From Calonectria ilicicola (taxonomy: Eukaryota > Ascomycota > Sordariomycetes > Hypocreales > Nectriaceae), in the NCBI GenBank assembly GCA_020809705.1, contig CP085827.1, forward strand, positions 6,944,001 to 7,008,000: 64,000 nt of DNA, written 5' to 3'. Position 1 is the stretch's first letter; every line of letters starts with the position of its first letter. Below the pieces are notes generated by a model, which saw nothing but the letters and a program-made list of their open reading frames with translations, ran no database searches and had not been told where the DNA came from. The position numbers and the translations under genes were made by a program. This document shows, in pieces, positions 1-12,223 of the stretch.

Positions 1-2942
1 CTCACGGTTTCGGCAAGCCCATGACTACATTCAAGGATTACGCAGCCTCTAGTGGTGGTACCATTAGCGTCTTCCTCGCCCCTGCGATACCAGAGTACCC
101 CAAGTCGCTGCCCTATCATGTGCAGCTAATTTCCGACAGAACCAAGACGGCAGAGATATCTGGGCTTGAGGAAGCCCTGAAGGCCTCTCTGGGAACCCAG
201 AATGTTAACAAATTTGATATCATGGACACTGCAAGCCCTGGTAACATCACCGTCTTCCCTCCCGAGGTTTGTGAGGCGTTCATTGATGATGTGAGCCCCA
301 GCAAGTGGGACTCTTTCAAGAACATCCTCTTAACTTCAAAGGCCATCCTATTTATCACCAGGGGCGCCACCCGAGACTGTCAGCGACCCCGTGGTGCCAT
401 GCTGACCGGTTTCGCTCGCAGTATCAGAATCGAGCACCAAGACATCCGAGTCATCAACATTGATTTTGATCTGACTACTGACATGAAGACTAGCCGCGAG
501 CTTGTGGCTAAAATTCTCAAGAGTCCCTCATTTGACTTCGATCTGCCCGATGCCGAAGTTGAGCATGAATTTTCAGAATACCAGGGCCAACTATTTGTTC
601 CACGTGCCTTTCATGAAAAGAATATCAACACTCACGTCCGCGACTCAAACGGTCAATCGAAGCCCGAAATAGCCCCCTTCGTTGACAACGATCGCACTCT
701 CTTTGCCCAAACCGAAGTCGCAGGTCTGCTTGATACCCTGCGTTGGAAAGACGATCTTGCCGCCGGGCCGCCTGGCCCCGACGAGATCCAGCTAGAACTT
801 CGCGCAGCCAGTATCAATTTCAAGGATGTGCTTATTGCCGCTGGTCAGCTCGAAGGTGTCACTGAGATGAGGAACGATTGTTCTGGTATTGTTACTCACG
901 TGGGTGAGAATATGCAGGATCGCTTTCAGGTTGGTGACCGTGTCTGCTGCTACTACTCAAAGTCGTACACAAACCGACCTCGCGTTCATGGCGACTGTTG
1001 TGCCGTCATCCCTGAGCGCCTTAGCTTCGAGGAGGCAGCCTCATTGCCTATTGTCTGGGGCACTGTCTATTACTCGCTAGTTCACAAGGGTCGCTTGGCC
1101 AAAGGTGAAAGTGTCTTGATTCACTCAGCAGCCGGCGCTGTGGGTCAAGCTGCTATTATCTTGGCCCAGCATATTGGTGCTGAGATCTTCGTGACTTGTG
1201 GTAGTGCCGATAAACGCAAGTTCCTTACGGAGACTTATGGCATTCCGGATGACCACATCTTCTCCAGTCGAAACACTGCGTTTGGTAAGGCCGTTCGTGA
1301 CATGACCAGCAAAGGAGGCGTTGATGTCGTTCTGAACTCTCTCGGCGGTGATGTCTTCCGCGAGTCTTGTAACACTGTTGCTCCTTACGGTCGCTTTGTT
1401 GAGATTGGCCGAAAGGAATTCCTTGATGACATGCTCATGCCTGCCAGGTTCTTGCTCAAGAATGTTACATTTGCTTACGTGGACTTGGCTCTGTTAATTG
1501 ACGACAACAAGCCTCTTGTTGGTCAATTGCTCCAAAACGTCATGGATCTAATGTCGTACGGTGCCATCCGCCCTACTTCCATCACTACTATGCCCATTTC
1601 CGAAATTGAGGCTGCATTCCGGCACATTCAGGCCGGTAAACACATCGGCAAAGTGATTCTCAAAGTCGAAGAGGGTCAGGAAGTGAAGGTAAGTTCTCAC
1701 ATTCTGACTTGTTGTGTCCCAAGCACCCACTAACACGGCTTCAGATTGTTCCTCCTGCTCCCGCTCCTGCTCAATTAAAGGCTGACGGTGCCTATCTCGT
1801 CATCGGTGGTCTCGGTGGTCTTGGAAAAGGTATTGTTCGATGGATGGGTGCTCATGGAGCCAAGCGAATCGTCGCCGTGTCTCGGTCCGGCACCTGCGAC
1901 GACGAAGCCAAGGCTGTCATTCGTGACATGCACAATCAAGGTGTTGAGATTGAGATTGAACGATGCGATATTACCTCGCTTCAGTCAGTCAAGACTCTAT
2001 TCGGAAAAATTGAGCGCGGATCGCCCATTCGGGGAATCATCCAGTCAGCTATGGTTGTCAAGGTACTCTATACTCTCCATCCAGTATATCATTCTGTCAC
2101 TAACGCAATTGATCTTGCAGGATACCATGCTAGCTAATATGGCTTATGATCAGTGGTACGATACACACCGCCCTAAAACCCAGGGAACGTGGAATTTGTA
2201 CAAGGCTCTCCCCAAGACCATTGACTTCCTAGTCATGTTGTCCTCTACTGTCGGTATAACTGGTAACGCTGGCCAGTCTAATTATGCTGGTGCTTGCACA
2301 TATCAGGATGCTCTCGGTCATTTCCTTCGCAGTCAGGGCATACCTGCATTCTCCATGAATGTTGGTGCCGTCGTTGACAGCGGCTTCGTTGCCGAGAACC
2401 CAGAGGTTGCTGCTGCTCTACGGCGAAAGGGATTCGGTACCATCGCTACATGGGAAATGCTTGCTACACTGAACTACATCCTCACCAACTCGGCTAAGTT
2501 CCAAGTCGACGATTGCCAGTGCGTCCTAGGCGCTGTACCCAAGGGTAACGAGCTCGGTCTGCGTCAGGGTGTGTGGGTGAGCGACAGCAAGTTCCGGCAC
2601 TTAGCTCACCGCAACACTGGGGGTCAGGAGAACAAGGAGTCTGGAGATGTTGGTGAAGGTATCAGTTCGGCCTCCACGGCAGAGGAGGCCACCGCCCTCA
2701 TCTGCGATGCCATCATTAATCAACTCTCCAAGCTTCTCGCAACCGCTGTCAAGTATCTGTCTGAGGATCGCAGTCTCGATGACTATGGAGTTGACTCCCT
2801 TGTTGCCGTCGAATTGAGGAACTGGATCGGCGCCTTTTTACAAGCGAACATTCCTATTCTGGTGCTTCGCAAAACCAGTAGCATCAAGGAACTGGCTAGC
2901 CTTGTTGCCAAGGACTCCAGATTGGTAACGTTGAAGGAGTAA
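1..2942 (+). CDS. Highly reducing polyketide synthase, C-terminal part (psiKR-ER-KR-ACP)
   Basis: The reading frame is open at the left edge (first full codon at base 3), so the KS, AT and DH part lies outside. Exons are 1-1688, 1745-2062 and 2121-2942. Introns 1689-1744 and 2063-2120 are GT-AG with CTAAC branch points and both fall between codons. Order of domains: a structural pseudo-ketoreductase (about 3-650), an enoylreductase (about 700-1680, NADPH loop SAAGAVGQAA near 1125-1155), a ketoreductase (about 1750-2570, loop GGLGGLGKG, catalytic SS near 2241-2246 and Tyr codon 2283-2285 in QSNYAGA), then an acyl carrier domain with GVDSLVAVEL, pantetheine Ser codon 2796-2798. There is no thioesterase after the ACP, so release needs a partner. 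ER plus KR indicates a reduced fatty-acyl-like product. By context it could supply the acyl cap of the NRPS product encoded 23 kb downstream. The family call is secure; the product is inferred. Confidence 0.95.
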
Positions 2943-5858
2943 AGAAGGCAAATGTTATAGAATTCTCATGTGACACGTCGATTTTAAACTGCGGTGGTTC
3001 TAATTTGTTTATGATTTTTTATTTAATTCCGGCTTTTTGTATATGGATGGATTGCTTTATTACTATTCCAACAAAACAACGGCAGTGATGCATTTCAGAC
3101 TTATAGGCCTCCAAATCAGTACACACGTTCTTACATGCATTTCATATCAGTTTTCTATTGTATTTGCAAGCTCCTACGAACCAAAATTAATGAGACCTAG
3201 GTTTTGCGTAAAAATTCACTTCGTCACATTCTCTGCCATTAAAATTATGGATCGTTTGAGATATTTCTCAACAGTCCAACAGACGTATTCTCGAGATAGG
3301 TACACTGTCGACTATTAACATGATCCAACAAACCACCTCACTTTCAAATGAACAAGTGACTGCGCCATGAAGCATGGGCTGTGATCAGTAAAGCAGGCAC
3401 GATGCCTCATTGACATCACAAATACGGACATCACACCATCTTCTTCTTTAAAAAACCAATATATGACATCATCCAGGTTGTTGAAACCAGGAAGTAAAAG
3501 CGTAGTGGCGCACCGCGATAACTCAAAACTGGGGCATAATTTCGAGAGTTAAACACACCCCAGGTGACAAGTGCTAGGCCAGGATATTGAATCCTTCAGA
3601 TGGACAGGTGCCGCCCAGATACTTAGCACTTTCGCCTGCATGTCTTCTTGTCCGCTGATCTCCCGCAGTGGATCGTATCCCATGATTGCTTGACAGCTAA
3701 TCCACTTGGAAGGATTTTTACTTCCGACTAATCAAGGGCATCTCTGGAACATAGACCCTCAGGGTCTGTGACACTGGCACCTGAAGCTTTCCCCTGGTTT
3801 GTCCCACCAGCAAGGTTGTGGTCGACTCCAAAGAGAGAAACGATCCACCATCCTCCTACAGGTCTGACAACAGCCTGTTACTCCTTCCGATCTAACCATG
3901 CTCCGTCATATTCCAAGTCAGGACTAGCCTTTCGTGATGTTCTCTCCAAAGTTACATCGTGAGACTTTTGGCTCCTGGGCTCTGCTCACTGAAACAATAG
4001 TCTTTAGAATGAAGCGGCCCAGGGGTATCTTGGTCCAGGATTTTGCCCCTCTCACCATTCATTCCGATTTCACTAATGAACTGTGCCTTCCTTCGGTGCA
4101 TAGTCCTTAGGTTCTAGAAAATGCTATACTTCGGCGGGGGGTCCTTGTGCCAAGACTAAATGAGGCAAGTGGAAATCCATTAGACCGAATGAATGAGGAT
4201 CACTGTTCATCCCCGGACCTCGTTGCTAAACCTTGCCCACATCACATCCGGGATCACTTGATTTTCATTCAGAGAGATCGGAGCTACCCGTTCTAAAATC
4301 CTTCTATCATTCTCGAACAGTTCGCGAATGTCTCGATCATCTACCCCATAATTAATGGTCTCTAACTACAAGACGCTTTGTTAATTTCTATCTTCAACGC
4401 AGTTTGGTTTTCGGCTTCCACATTCTATTTAACGCCAACACACTGCAGCCGAATTTAAAAATTCCACTATCTGCAAACTTTTTGGATGGTTTCAACTCCA
4501 GTTGGCGGTATGAATAAATATTAAATACAAAATGTCTTCAAAACCTGGTGAGCACATGAGAGAAGGATAGAGTGGCAAAATCAGTCTCAGATTCAAAGTT
4601 AAAGACTCCAGCACCTTACACATATTCGCTACAAAAGGGCTTGAAATCGCACTCGGGGCTCCAAATATAGCGTAGATCAGTGCCACAACATAATAATAGG
4701 TAACGTGTAATCACCTCATGCAAATTAAGAGGTTGGGTCTACAGAGGCTATTTACCGCAACAATCCGGTAACGGATCGAGGGAGACTGAATAATTTCGTT
4801 CAGATGCTAGGTTGGTGAACTGCATCAGAGTCTGAAATTCGGAAAGGTGACCCTGGTTATTGTGTCGACCAAATAGGGAAAGTAGATAATAAAAGCTCAA
4901 TCTCAGCAAATATACAAGCTCTGATTACATCAGCGAATAGCCATATACAGCACCAACAAACCCATTGTGCGAGTGACTTGTGATAATCCTGTACTCTAAA
5001 ACAAAATTAAGTGGTTCTCAGCTTCCTTATTCGAGGTTGTGAATCAGAATTAATAGCATTATTAATAATACGAGAAGAAAGCCAGTGGCAAAATTATGGT
5101 CGGCTGTGACCCAGAAATTAGCCTTTACAGTCACCGTAGACCAGGAAATTAGTCTGATACAACACCTAACCAGGGCCATTCGATGTGTCTGTCGCTTGCC
5201 AACCAAACCTAATTGTGGAACAATCGCAGATTCAAAAGGAAAGGGGCTTTTCAAATGGCATTGTATCACTTATTGCCTAGATTATGTTTGAGTGTTCCAG
5301 CTCAGTTACCCACGATTGTTACTTTTTATTTCCTCTTCAATCCTCCATTCCTCCTTTGATCTCAAATCTCTCTAGCTCATCACTGATCGAGTGGGTACTA
5401 GATTCTATATGAAATTTAGCTGCTTGTGGATGTTTCATTCCAGCATGAGAGCATGGTACTAGCCGGAAAGTTTAGGCCAATTACCATAATGGGAAGCTCG
5501 TATAAAACACGTGCCAAGGGGCCTGTTAACATATCCTTGTGTATCGAGAGTAGCGGGTATGCCTCCCTAGTCAACAAGCAACCCCCCTTCCCAGCAGGTG
5601 CACGTACCATTTTGTGCCTGTTGTGCCTCCTTGGCTCTGCATCAACTGTAACAGACATCCATATAATTACTTGGTAATATGGGTTGGTTGGAAAAGGCAC
5701 CAGTGCGGCAGGCAATGGTTCATATGTATTTACTTTCATGATACCCATCTACATTGAAATAAAGCTCAAAGAACTACCAGATTTTGGTTTCAAACATTAG
5801 GCGATCTATCTTTCATTGTCATCCAGTTCTTTCATTTCTCTCTATCCTCACTCTATTG
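2943..5858. other. Intergenic region, no convincing gene
   Basis: This stretch of 2.9 kb is AT-rich and full of stops on both strands. Open frames here are short and their translations have no recognisable motif. It must hold the PKS 3' untranslated region and terminator at the left and the promoter of the first bZIP gene at the right, including the TATAAAA/CACGTG element at 5501-5523. No transposon ends, tRNA or clear repeat were seen. Confidence 0.6.
5506..5523 (+). promoter_or_regulatory. G-box element upstream of bZIP gene 1, shared with bZIP gene 2
   Basis: AACACGTGCCAAGGGGCC lies about 340 bp before the ATG at 5859 and overlaps a TATAAAA at 5501-5507. The same string, one A shorter, is found about 230 bp before the second bZIP gene (11980-11997). 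CACGTG is a palindromic bZIP/bHLH target. Conservation between two otherwise unlike promoters suggests a real binding site, perhaps for autoregulation; this is inferred. Confidence 0.5.
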
Positions 5859-7430
5859 ATGATGGAGAGACTACAGAATGAACCCATCCCTAACGTCGCA
5901 GATATCGGCGCGGAGGCCAGTTGGGCTGACATCAAGGATCCCAAGGAGAAGAAGAAGATTCAGAATAGAATTGCACAGAGAAGCTATCGTGGGTCGTTCC
6001 ATTCTTCGACATGCACTAATACATACCCACATCTAACAATAACGATGAGCAGGTCAGCGCATGAAGGCGCGACTCGAGAATCTACAAGCTAAAGTCAACT
6101 ATCATGAGCAAATGACCCAAGAGCAGTTGAATCTCGACGGTACACCTCGAAGCAGCAGTCCGCAAAACAATCATGAGCAGCATTCTCCAGCCATGTTAGA
6201 CTCCTTTACCCCAAAATCTCCAGAAAAGGAGCCACAGACAATTCAGCACGCGTATTACGAGCAGCCAAGTGAAAATAGCGGGAAAGACATGTACATGCAG
6301 CCTCCACAACCCCAGAGCCACCCCATGCTTCCCGAGAGCACAGAGCAGTCATCGAGGCCGGACTACATCCGCTTGCCGAAGGAACAGATAATGGTCAATG
6401 AAAAACTGACACCACCTCTTACAGCCATAAGCCCACAGGAAGACAGCGCAAAAATGAGTGCGTTATGACCCCAATAGCCAGGGCTGAGACGCACTAACCA
6501 GGAATATGTAGTGAGCCGCCACCAATTATTCCTTCCGGAAGTTAACGAAGTCATGGACTTTAACAACCCATTTGACGTCTGGGCATCTGAGATCCTCGCT
6601 CCATCCAGGCGACAGACCTCATACACAGCAGACCCGCTCGCTACGCCGCCACAACAACCGCAGCAGCCAAGCATCGCAGGTGACCTGCCGCACGTGGGGT
6701 GCCGGGGTGGCAGTGGTCGCACCACAGTCGTGTGCACATCCACCGTTGCTGGTCCATCATCATCCGTGTCACCAACGCCATCAACAAGGCAGGGTCTAGA
6801 CGACCGCTTCGAAGATGTGCTGGCCAGCACGCGGGCAGCCGGGTTTGAGAGCTTCGACGCCCTCGTCATGGCCTATTACAGCGGCGAGTTTAGCGAGTCG
6901 TCACCACTAGCCATTGAGCAGCGACTGAGCCGCAACAGGGGCCTGCCTAGCGTCATCGCCAATCTTTTCAGCGACGCAAGTCAATGGAGCGACTGGGAGC
7001 GACGAGGATTCCACCAAGAGCTACTCAAGACAACGGAATCCATGCTTATTTCCGAGAGCCACGACAAGCGCGACGCCTTCGAGGCAGTTCTCGGCCAACA
7101 GAATGACAACCAGGCGATCCCAGCATTGAAAAGGATGGTGCAAAGCGAAGTGAGTGATGATCCCCCTGATCCTGTCAATCCCAACCCGCGGGACCAGATA
7201 GCCGCCGTCGCGAGCTCGGTCACGGCGAAATTCACAAGTGCTGATGTTTTACCTCCTCGCTTGTTCAGCTCCCCAACATATGGGCCCTTATGATGGCATT
7301 GTCAGCTGAGCACCAAAACGTGTGGCAAAGACACCGATCCAACACAGTCCTTGCTGCGATCATGCTCCTTCGATATCCGGGCCGCATACCCAATGACGAG
7401 CTCCTCAAACTAGTTAGCGGCTGTTCCTGA
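5859..7430 (+). CDS. bZIP transcription factor (paralogue 1)
   Basis: Spliced model 5859-5988, 6053-6457, 6512-7149, 7269-7430, giving 444 residues. All junctions are GT-AG, and introns 1 and 2 have CTAAC branch points. Residues 24-58 form a YAP-like basic region: DIKDPKEKKKIQNRIAQRSYR then QRMKARLENLQAKV, with N36, A39 and R44 as DNA-contact positions. Intron 1 splits the Arg44 codon. The leucine zipper is very short (L51, V58), then a Gln/Pro-rich linker follows. The second half (GFESFDALVMAYY, SPLAIEQRLSRNRGLP, WSDWERRGF) and the last exon (LPNIWALMMALSAE to LLKLVSGCS) match paralogue 2 closely, which supports the exon joins. The start is the first of two adjacent ATGs. It probably acts in the nucleus as a regulator of the surrounding biosynthetic genes; that role is inferred from position. 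A bZIP regulator is also known in the leucinostatin cluster. Confidence 0.85.
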
Positions 7431-8653
7431 GTCCCTCGCCCTGCATTGGTGGAAGGTGTCAACCAGGTGCAGGGATCCCCTGTCTGAAACACCCGCCTCC
7501 CGAGCCTTGCCGGAGTTTGGAGAGTTCTGTGCCTGGCCTGGGAGCGAACCCTCCCTCTCCAGACCCACCCTTCTTGATGGAGAAGCACGTGTCTTGGATC
7601 TCGACATCCTGACAAGCAGACAGGGCAGTGGCCCGAATCTCGTCCGTGGATCATGCTCAGAAAGAGGTCTCAGCGGAGTTAATTTCTCTTGCTAGGGCTT
7701 TTGCAATGATTTGCAAACCCACGAGAGCAGAACCCCGTTTCTCTAGTTCAAGGTTCGACATGGCCTCCTCAGAGGCGAAAGCGAGCCCGAAAATGACGAG
7801 GAGCAGCAAAGAACAACCACATATAGTATTGAACCGCCGTGGGACCGCCGCTGCACCTCTTTTCTTAGCTCCACGCAGCAAGCATGCCCTTTCGCTCCAC
7901 TTGCGCCACAACCAAGACGCTATTTACTCCGAAAATGAGAGCGAGCCCACGTCGCCTCACTTGAGAGGGAAGGTGGACGGAATGGCCCGTTGCAAATTTA
8001 GTGCAAATATCCACATCAGCTGGGCATGCCGGGCAAGACATCCTTGCCGAGTCCTTGCGGGGACTTGTACCGGTGCCATGCCATCAAAGCCCATTAATTA
8101 TAGTTTGCAGCCAGTGGCCTTGTCATAACAGATATACGAGCTACCATATACACGCTGTACATATACAACCTGAATCCAAATCACCATTGATTTACTCCAT
8201 CCATCCACGGTGCACGACATACTCTTCCAAATGTACGTGCTTGCGTCCGCGCGCGCATATTCGTAGATCCACCATGCTGCGAGTCATTCAATGTAACATT
8301 GTTTCTCGACCCAGTTTCCCGCTCGTCATCATACTTGGCCATTGCACTGCTTGCCTCCCAGACCTATGCCGCAACTGGCGGTGTACCCTTACCGCCAACC
8401 CTGAGTTTATGCACGTGGTGGCCTATGCTTAGGCGGGTCAAATCCTGTTGTTGATCCTATTGGATCAGATACGTTGTCAGCCACTATGTGACTTGCCTCC
8501 TTTTGGCAGGCAATTTCAACCACTCCGCGAAACGACCCGCCAGCCCTACGGCAGTGTCAGCAAAGATGATGTTGGCATTGACCCACGGGACATGGATCGG
8601 GCGCCTGGGGAAAATCCGTATGTATTTATGCAATAGTTACTCAATAAAAGGCC

Positions 8654-8800
8654 AAAAAAAAAAAAAAAAAAAAAAAAGAAAAAGGAAAAGGGATGAAGGA
8701 AACAAACAGAGGAGGAGAAAAAGAATTTAGAGTCGAGAGCAGTCATCGCCAAATAAAACAGTATCAGGAAAAGAAGAAGAAGGAGGAGAAGAATGGTTCG
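8654..8800 (+). repeat. A24 tract and purine-rich low-complexity run
   Basis: Twenty-four consecutive A at 8654-8677 are followed by about 120 bases made almost wholly of A and G (GAAAAAGG, GGAGGAGAA, GAAGAAGAAGGAGGAG). AATAAA at 8643-8648 sits just before the A tract, as in a polyadenylated transcript end, so it may mark an old retroposed copy. No flanking target duplication was recognised. It may equally be a simple repeat. Confidence 0.7.
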
Positions 8801-10331
8801 GTGTATACCAATCCTTTAATTCAGATGCTACACTTATTACGATCTAGAGTAGCTACAGTAAAAATACAACATATGTGCATCTTCAACTGCCGTTGCTACA
8901 GGGTAGGGGCTTAGCACGCTGAGCTATCTGGTGGTATGGAATTGATTTAGGCAACCAGGCCCGTCCAAGACATAATTTAATGCTACCACACAAAGACTCG
9001 CCAAAAAGCAAATAAACCTCCCGACGACCCCCGGCAAGCGTGGCAAATGGAAGATGTGGGTGGACCAAAGCTTGCGCTCCAACATCCTTCCGGATCACCG
9101 CCAATCCTTTCGGAATTGTAGTGGGGCAATGCCCCTTTTTTTCCGTCGCTGGAACAATCAGTGTCAGCATGCACGGTGAAGCCATCGGCATGAGTATCTG
9201 GAGACATTTGAGAAACAGTAAGCAAGAAAATATGAAGCGAAGGACTCAGCTACGACATGGTTGGAGCTGCCCGCTTACACCAAAGTCCAATACGTACACA
9301 TCCTCCAGGGTATCGCCCAACAGCTACGCGCGCACTAGCAAGCGGGGAGATTACCACTGAACAGGCAGCAGGAAATGATTTGCGCAGAAAACAATAAAGG
9401 GTCCGTATGACTGATGTGTTGTATGTATGTAAATACTGTGTATAAGCACATTAGCGAGGAGCTAAGATAGTGCGTGAACATGTGGAAGCTCTGGCGACGA
9501 TCGTGATAAGTTCCCCACATGTTGTACGCGGATGAGGATTTGAGCGTCGCAACAGCTGTCGGGGTCCACACGTGTCAAGCCATTTCTCAACTACTCTTCA
9601 ACGCCATAGAACGTGATTAGGGCATTGGAGGTGATGCGCCATGGCTTGCTCGCAAGGCTGACGGCACGGTTACGGGAGCCATCAGAGTGCCAGTGGAGAA
9701 GAGGATCTGTGCGAGGGAAGAATCTCTCCGAGCGGCGTTACCATCGTGGTAGCAGGGAATGGGAGTATGATCCTGAACGGCTAGTCAATTCTTGAGATTC
9801 TATGGCTGCAGTGCTCTTTCTAATAATTGAACGCCCGCAAAAAGAAAATGCCACTGCGGGAGGGGCATTCGTGGATCCGGTGGGTGCTGCCACTGACACA
9901 TATTTGCGCTCGCTGCTGGAATTTTTTATTTCTTTAGCCAGAAGCGTCTCGTCATACTGCATGGTATGCCACCAAAAGTGCCATCCATGGAATCCAAATA
10001 AACCCCCGACGGAAGAAACCGATTGTTCCATCTTCGTCCTCACCTGTTCTGTACCCTGTTGACCTCTCCAATAATACACTATCCCAGAACAGGGGACCAC
10101 GTGAAGATCCCTATCATTTTTGGGTTCATCTCATTCCATGCTTTGGTGCTGGGTTTCCCCAGCACCCCGACATGCCGGGATTTTCGTAAATCCCCCCACT
10201 GTGACGGAGAAATGTAAATAAACGTGATTGAGCTCGTCCTTGCTACATGGCCAGAGCAATGTGATGCTTTAGCGAGCCTTTTGAAGGTAACCCTTGCTAG
10301 TATAGAATCAAGGAAAAGAAGAAGAAGAAGG

Positions 10332-10361
10332 AAAAAAAAAAAAAAACAAAAAAAAAAAAAA
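10332..10361 (+). repeat. A15-C-A14 tract
   Basis: A 30-base tract of A interrupted by one C, preceded by an (AAG)n run at about 10313-10331. It is low complexity, with no gene attached. Confidence 0.8.
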
Positions 10362-11979
10362 GCTGCACAAAGGCCTCATTTTAGATAATAGGAATGGAAA
10401 TCGCTTGTTAGATGGTAGCTCTTCGAAGTCGCATCGACCAAAGGGATGATCAAGGGCTCAGTGTGGGCAGAACTGGGCAGCTTCGATGTACGCTTTCCAA
10501 CGGTTTGCATTCCCCACACAGTCTCACTGATCCGACAGGGATGAAGGCTTCTATCCACATTCCGGACGCAGCTTGCCGGCAGGCGGACAAACCTCGTTGG
10601 CTCGTTCGCTTTCTTGCGTAACCAGCCTGTGGCTCCATTAATGCCCGGCTCCTTTCTCGGGACCCAAAGCCAAACGCTTCAGGAGGTCAACCCACACCGC
10701 ATTGGATACCAGCGCCGAAATAGGACACTCTTCCTGAGTGCAACCGCAACGCTCATTGCTGACTTCGGCTTGCATAGTCTCACTGGCAATCCTGATCCCC
10801 CCTCCGCTCCGGCGGTGAAACTAACTAGGGCAAGCGGTGCTTGCTTGCTGGCTAGCGACAAAATGGGCATCGTTCTGCCCGGCCTCGGCGTAACTGCCTC
10901 GGACGCGGCGCCATTTGCTAACAGCGCAAGTTTTCGTTGCTAGCCACACGGTGAGCAAGGCTAATGTGGTAACCTTATCGCGGACCCGTTAGTGGCTTGA
11001 GCTCGCTTGCTTTGGTGCTCGCCTTTGCCGGGACTTTGCCAATAGCGACAAGGGCGTGGAAAGGAGGGGACGGCGTGATTCTTTAAGATCAAGAAGCCCT
11101 CCGAAACCTCACGGTGCAATTGAACCCGGTTGTGGGAAAATTCGCCTAGGGTGTAGCTAGAAACATAACAAGCAACGGTTGGGACCTCGATAATATTCAA
11201 TGAGCCAGGATAGCCCGACACAGGGGCTTTGTTGTATATATTGTAACAGCTGGCGGCAGCAGAAAGCTTATTCCCCACGGATAGTAGTAGAGTTTCTGCA
11301 AGGGACCATCAGACCATGTCGCCTTGATGGCTTGCCAAACCTTCCAAGCGACACGGATGTAGTGCCCTGGGCGTAGGGCGTGCACACTGTTCTGGAGCTC
11401 TCATCAGACCAGTAGGTGACCCATGAAACCTCTTTGTCCAGCTCGCCGAAGCCAATCGAACCACTTAGCATTCAGTAAGAAGCGTGAATGGGTGCCGAGG
11501 AATTGTAACCTCGCTGGTTGTTATCTGGGAGCGCTAGGCCTGCCCACCCTGAGGCGGTGCGGCATCGCACCACGGGCACAGAGGATGCGAGAGAGGCTGT
11601 GCGGGATGGGTGCCGTCGGCCAATTTTTGGGCTGTGTCCTTCAATTAGAAGCACCTTGGCCACACCCTGCTTTGCAATTGCCAGTGTTCGTGGGATGGAG
11701 GATTCAGTTTCAGCCGGGCTTCCTTTCCTGGATCCCTCGACAGGACGAAGGATCGTGTCGCTGCGGGGCCTCTTTGCCGCCTTTCCCTGCCTCTTGAGCG
11801 CGGCCGCAAAGGATCGAGCTATGGCGGGGCTTCCCTGCCACCTCTCTGTCATGATTGACCCCGTACTACATCACTGGGGCGAAAGCATAATCCGGCCCAC
11901 GATGCCAACCCCACGCTTCTCATGAGGGACCTAATTTCGCCTCAGTTGGGGGCCGTTCAATCTGACAAGGAGCCGGATA

Positions 11980-11997
11980 ACACACGTGCCAGGGGCC
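11980..11997 (+). promoter_or_regulatory. G-box element upstream of bZIP gene 2
   Basis: ACACACGTGCCAGGGGCC holds CACGTG at 11983-11988 and matches the element in front of bZIP gene 1 over 16 positions with one deleted A. It lies about 230 bp before the ATG at 12224. Confidence 0.5.
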
Positions 11998-12129
11998 AGC
12001 ACGCATGGTTTCGGCTCCATCAACACGGGTGTCCAAGACTGGCGTCAACGTCCCCCTGCCGGACGAACTGTCATCTCAGGGATCCATGCCTTGCTGGGGT
12101 TACCCGTTGGTGCTAGTGCACATGTGCCT

Positions 12130-12136
12130 TATATAT
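12130..12136 (+). promoter_or_regulatory. TATA-like box of bZIP gene 2
   Basis: TATATAT lies 88 bp before the ATG at 12224, a usual distance for a fungal core promoter. Only sequence and position support it. Confidence 0.4.
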
Positions 12137-12223
12137 CAATTGTCCAGCAAAGAAAGTATGCCAGAGGGATGAACTGCTTGAACTACTACTCCACGACGCC
12201 GATTCCTGTGACAAACAACGACG

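Larger units (their letters stand above)
7431..12223. other. Long spacer between the two bZIP genes
   Basis: This 4.8 kb stretch holds no gene I can support. It contains an A24 tract at 8654-8677 followed by a purine-rich run to about 8800, a second A-rich tract at 10332-10361, and a GC-richer patch at about 10430-11900 where several frames stay open on both strands without recognisable products. A minus-strand frame near 7657-7911 has a signal-like hydrophobic stretch and a dibasic site (see findings). The right end carries the promoter of bZIP gene 2. Confidence 0.55.

Noticed and set aside
116..370. Minus-strand open frame inside the PKS
   Set aside because: It overlaps well-conserved PKS coding sequence on the plus strand and has no recognisable motif; a shadow frame.
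5416..5748. 110-codon minus-strand frame in front of bZIP gene 1, with overlapping plus-strand frames
   Set aside because: It lies in the promoter, overlaps frames on the other strand and shows no domain or codon pattern of a gene.
7628..8432. Two plus-strand frames of 166 and 143 codons after bZIP gene 1
   Set aside because: The longer one has a non-ATG start, the translations are low in structure and neither shows any motif. Not supported as genes.
10614..11925. Several overlapping frames of 100-135 codons on both strands in a GC-richer patch
   Set aside because: Simultaneous openness on both strands is what higher GC produces; no translation resembles a protein family. Some begin at TTG or GTG.
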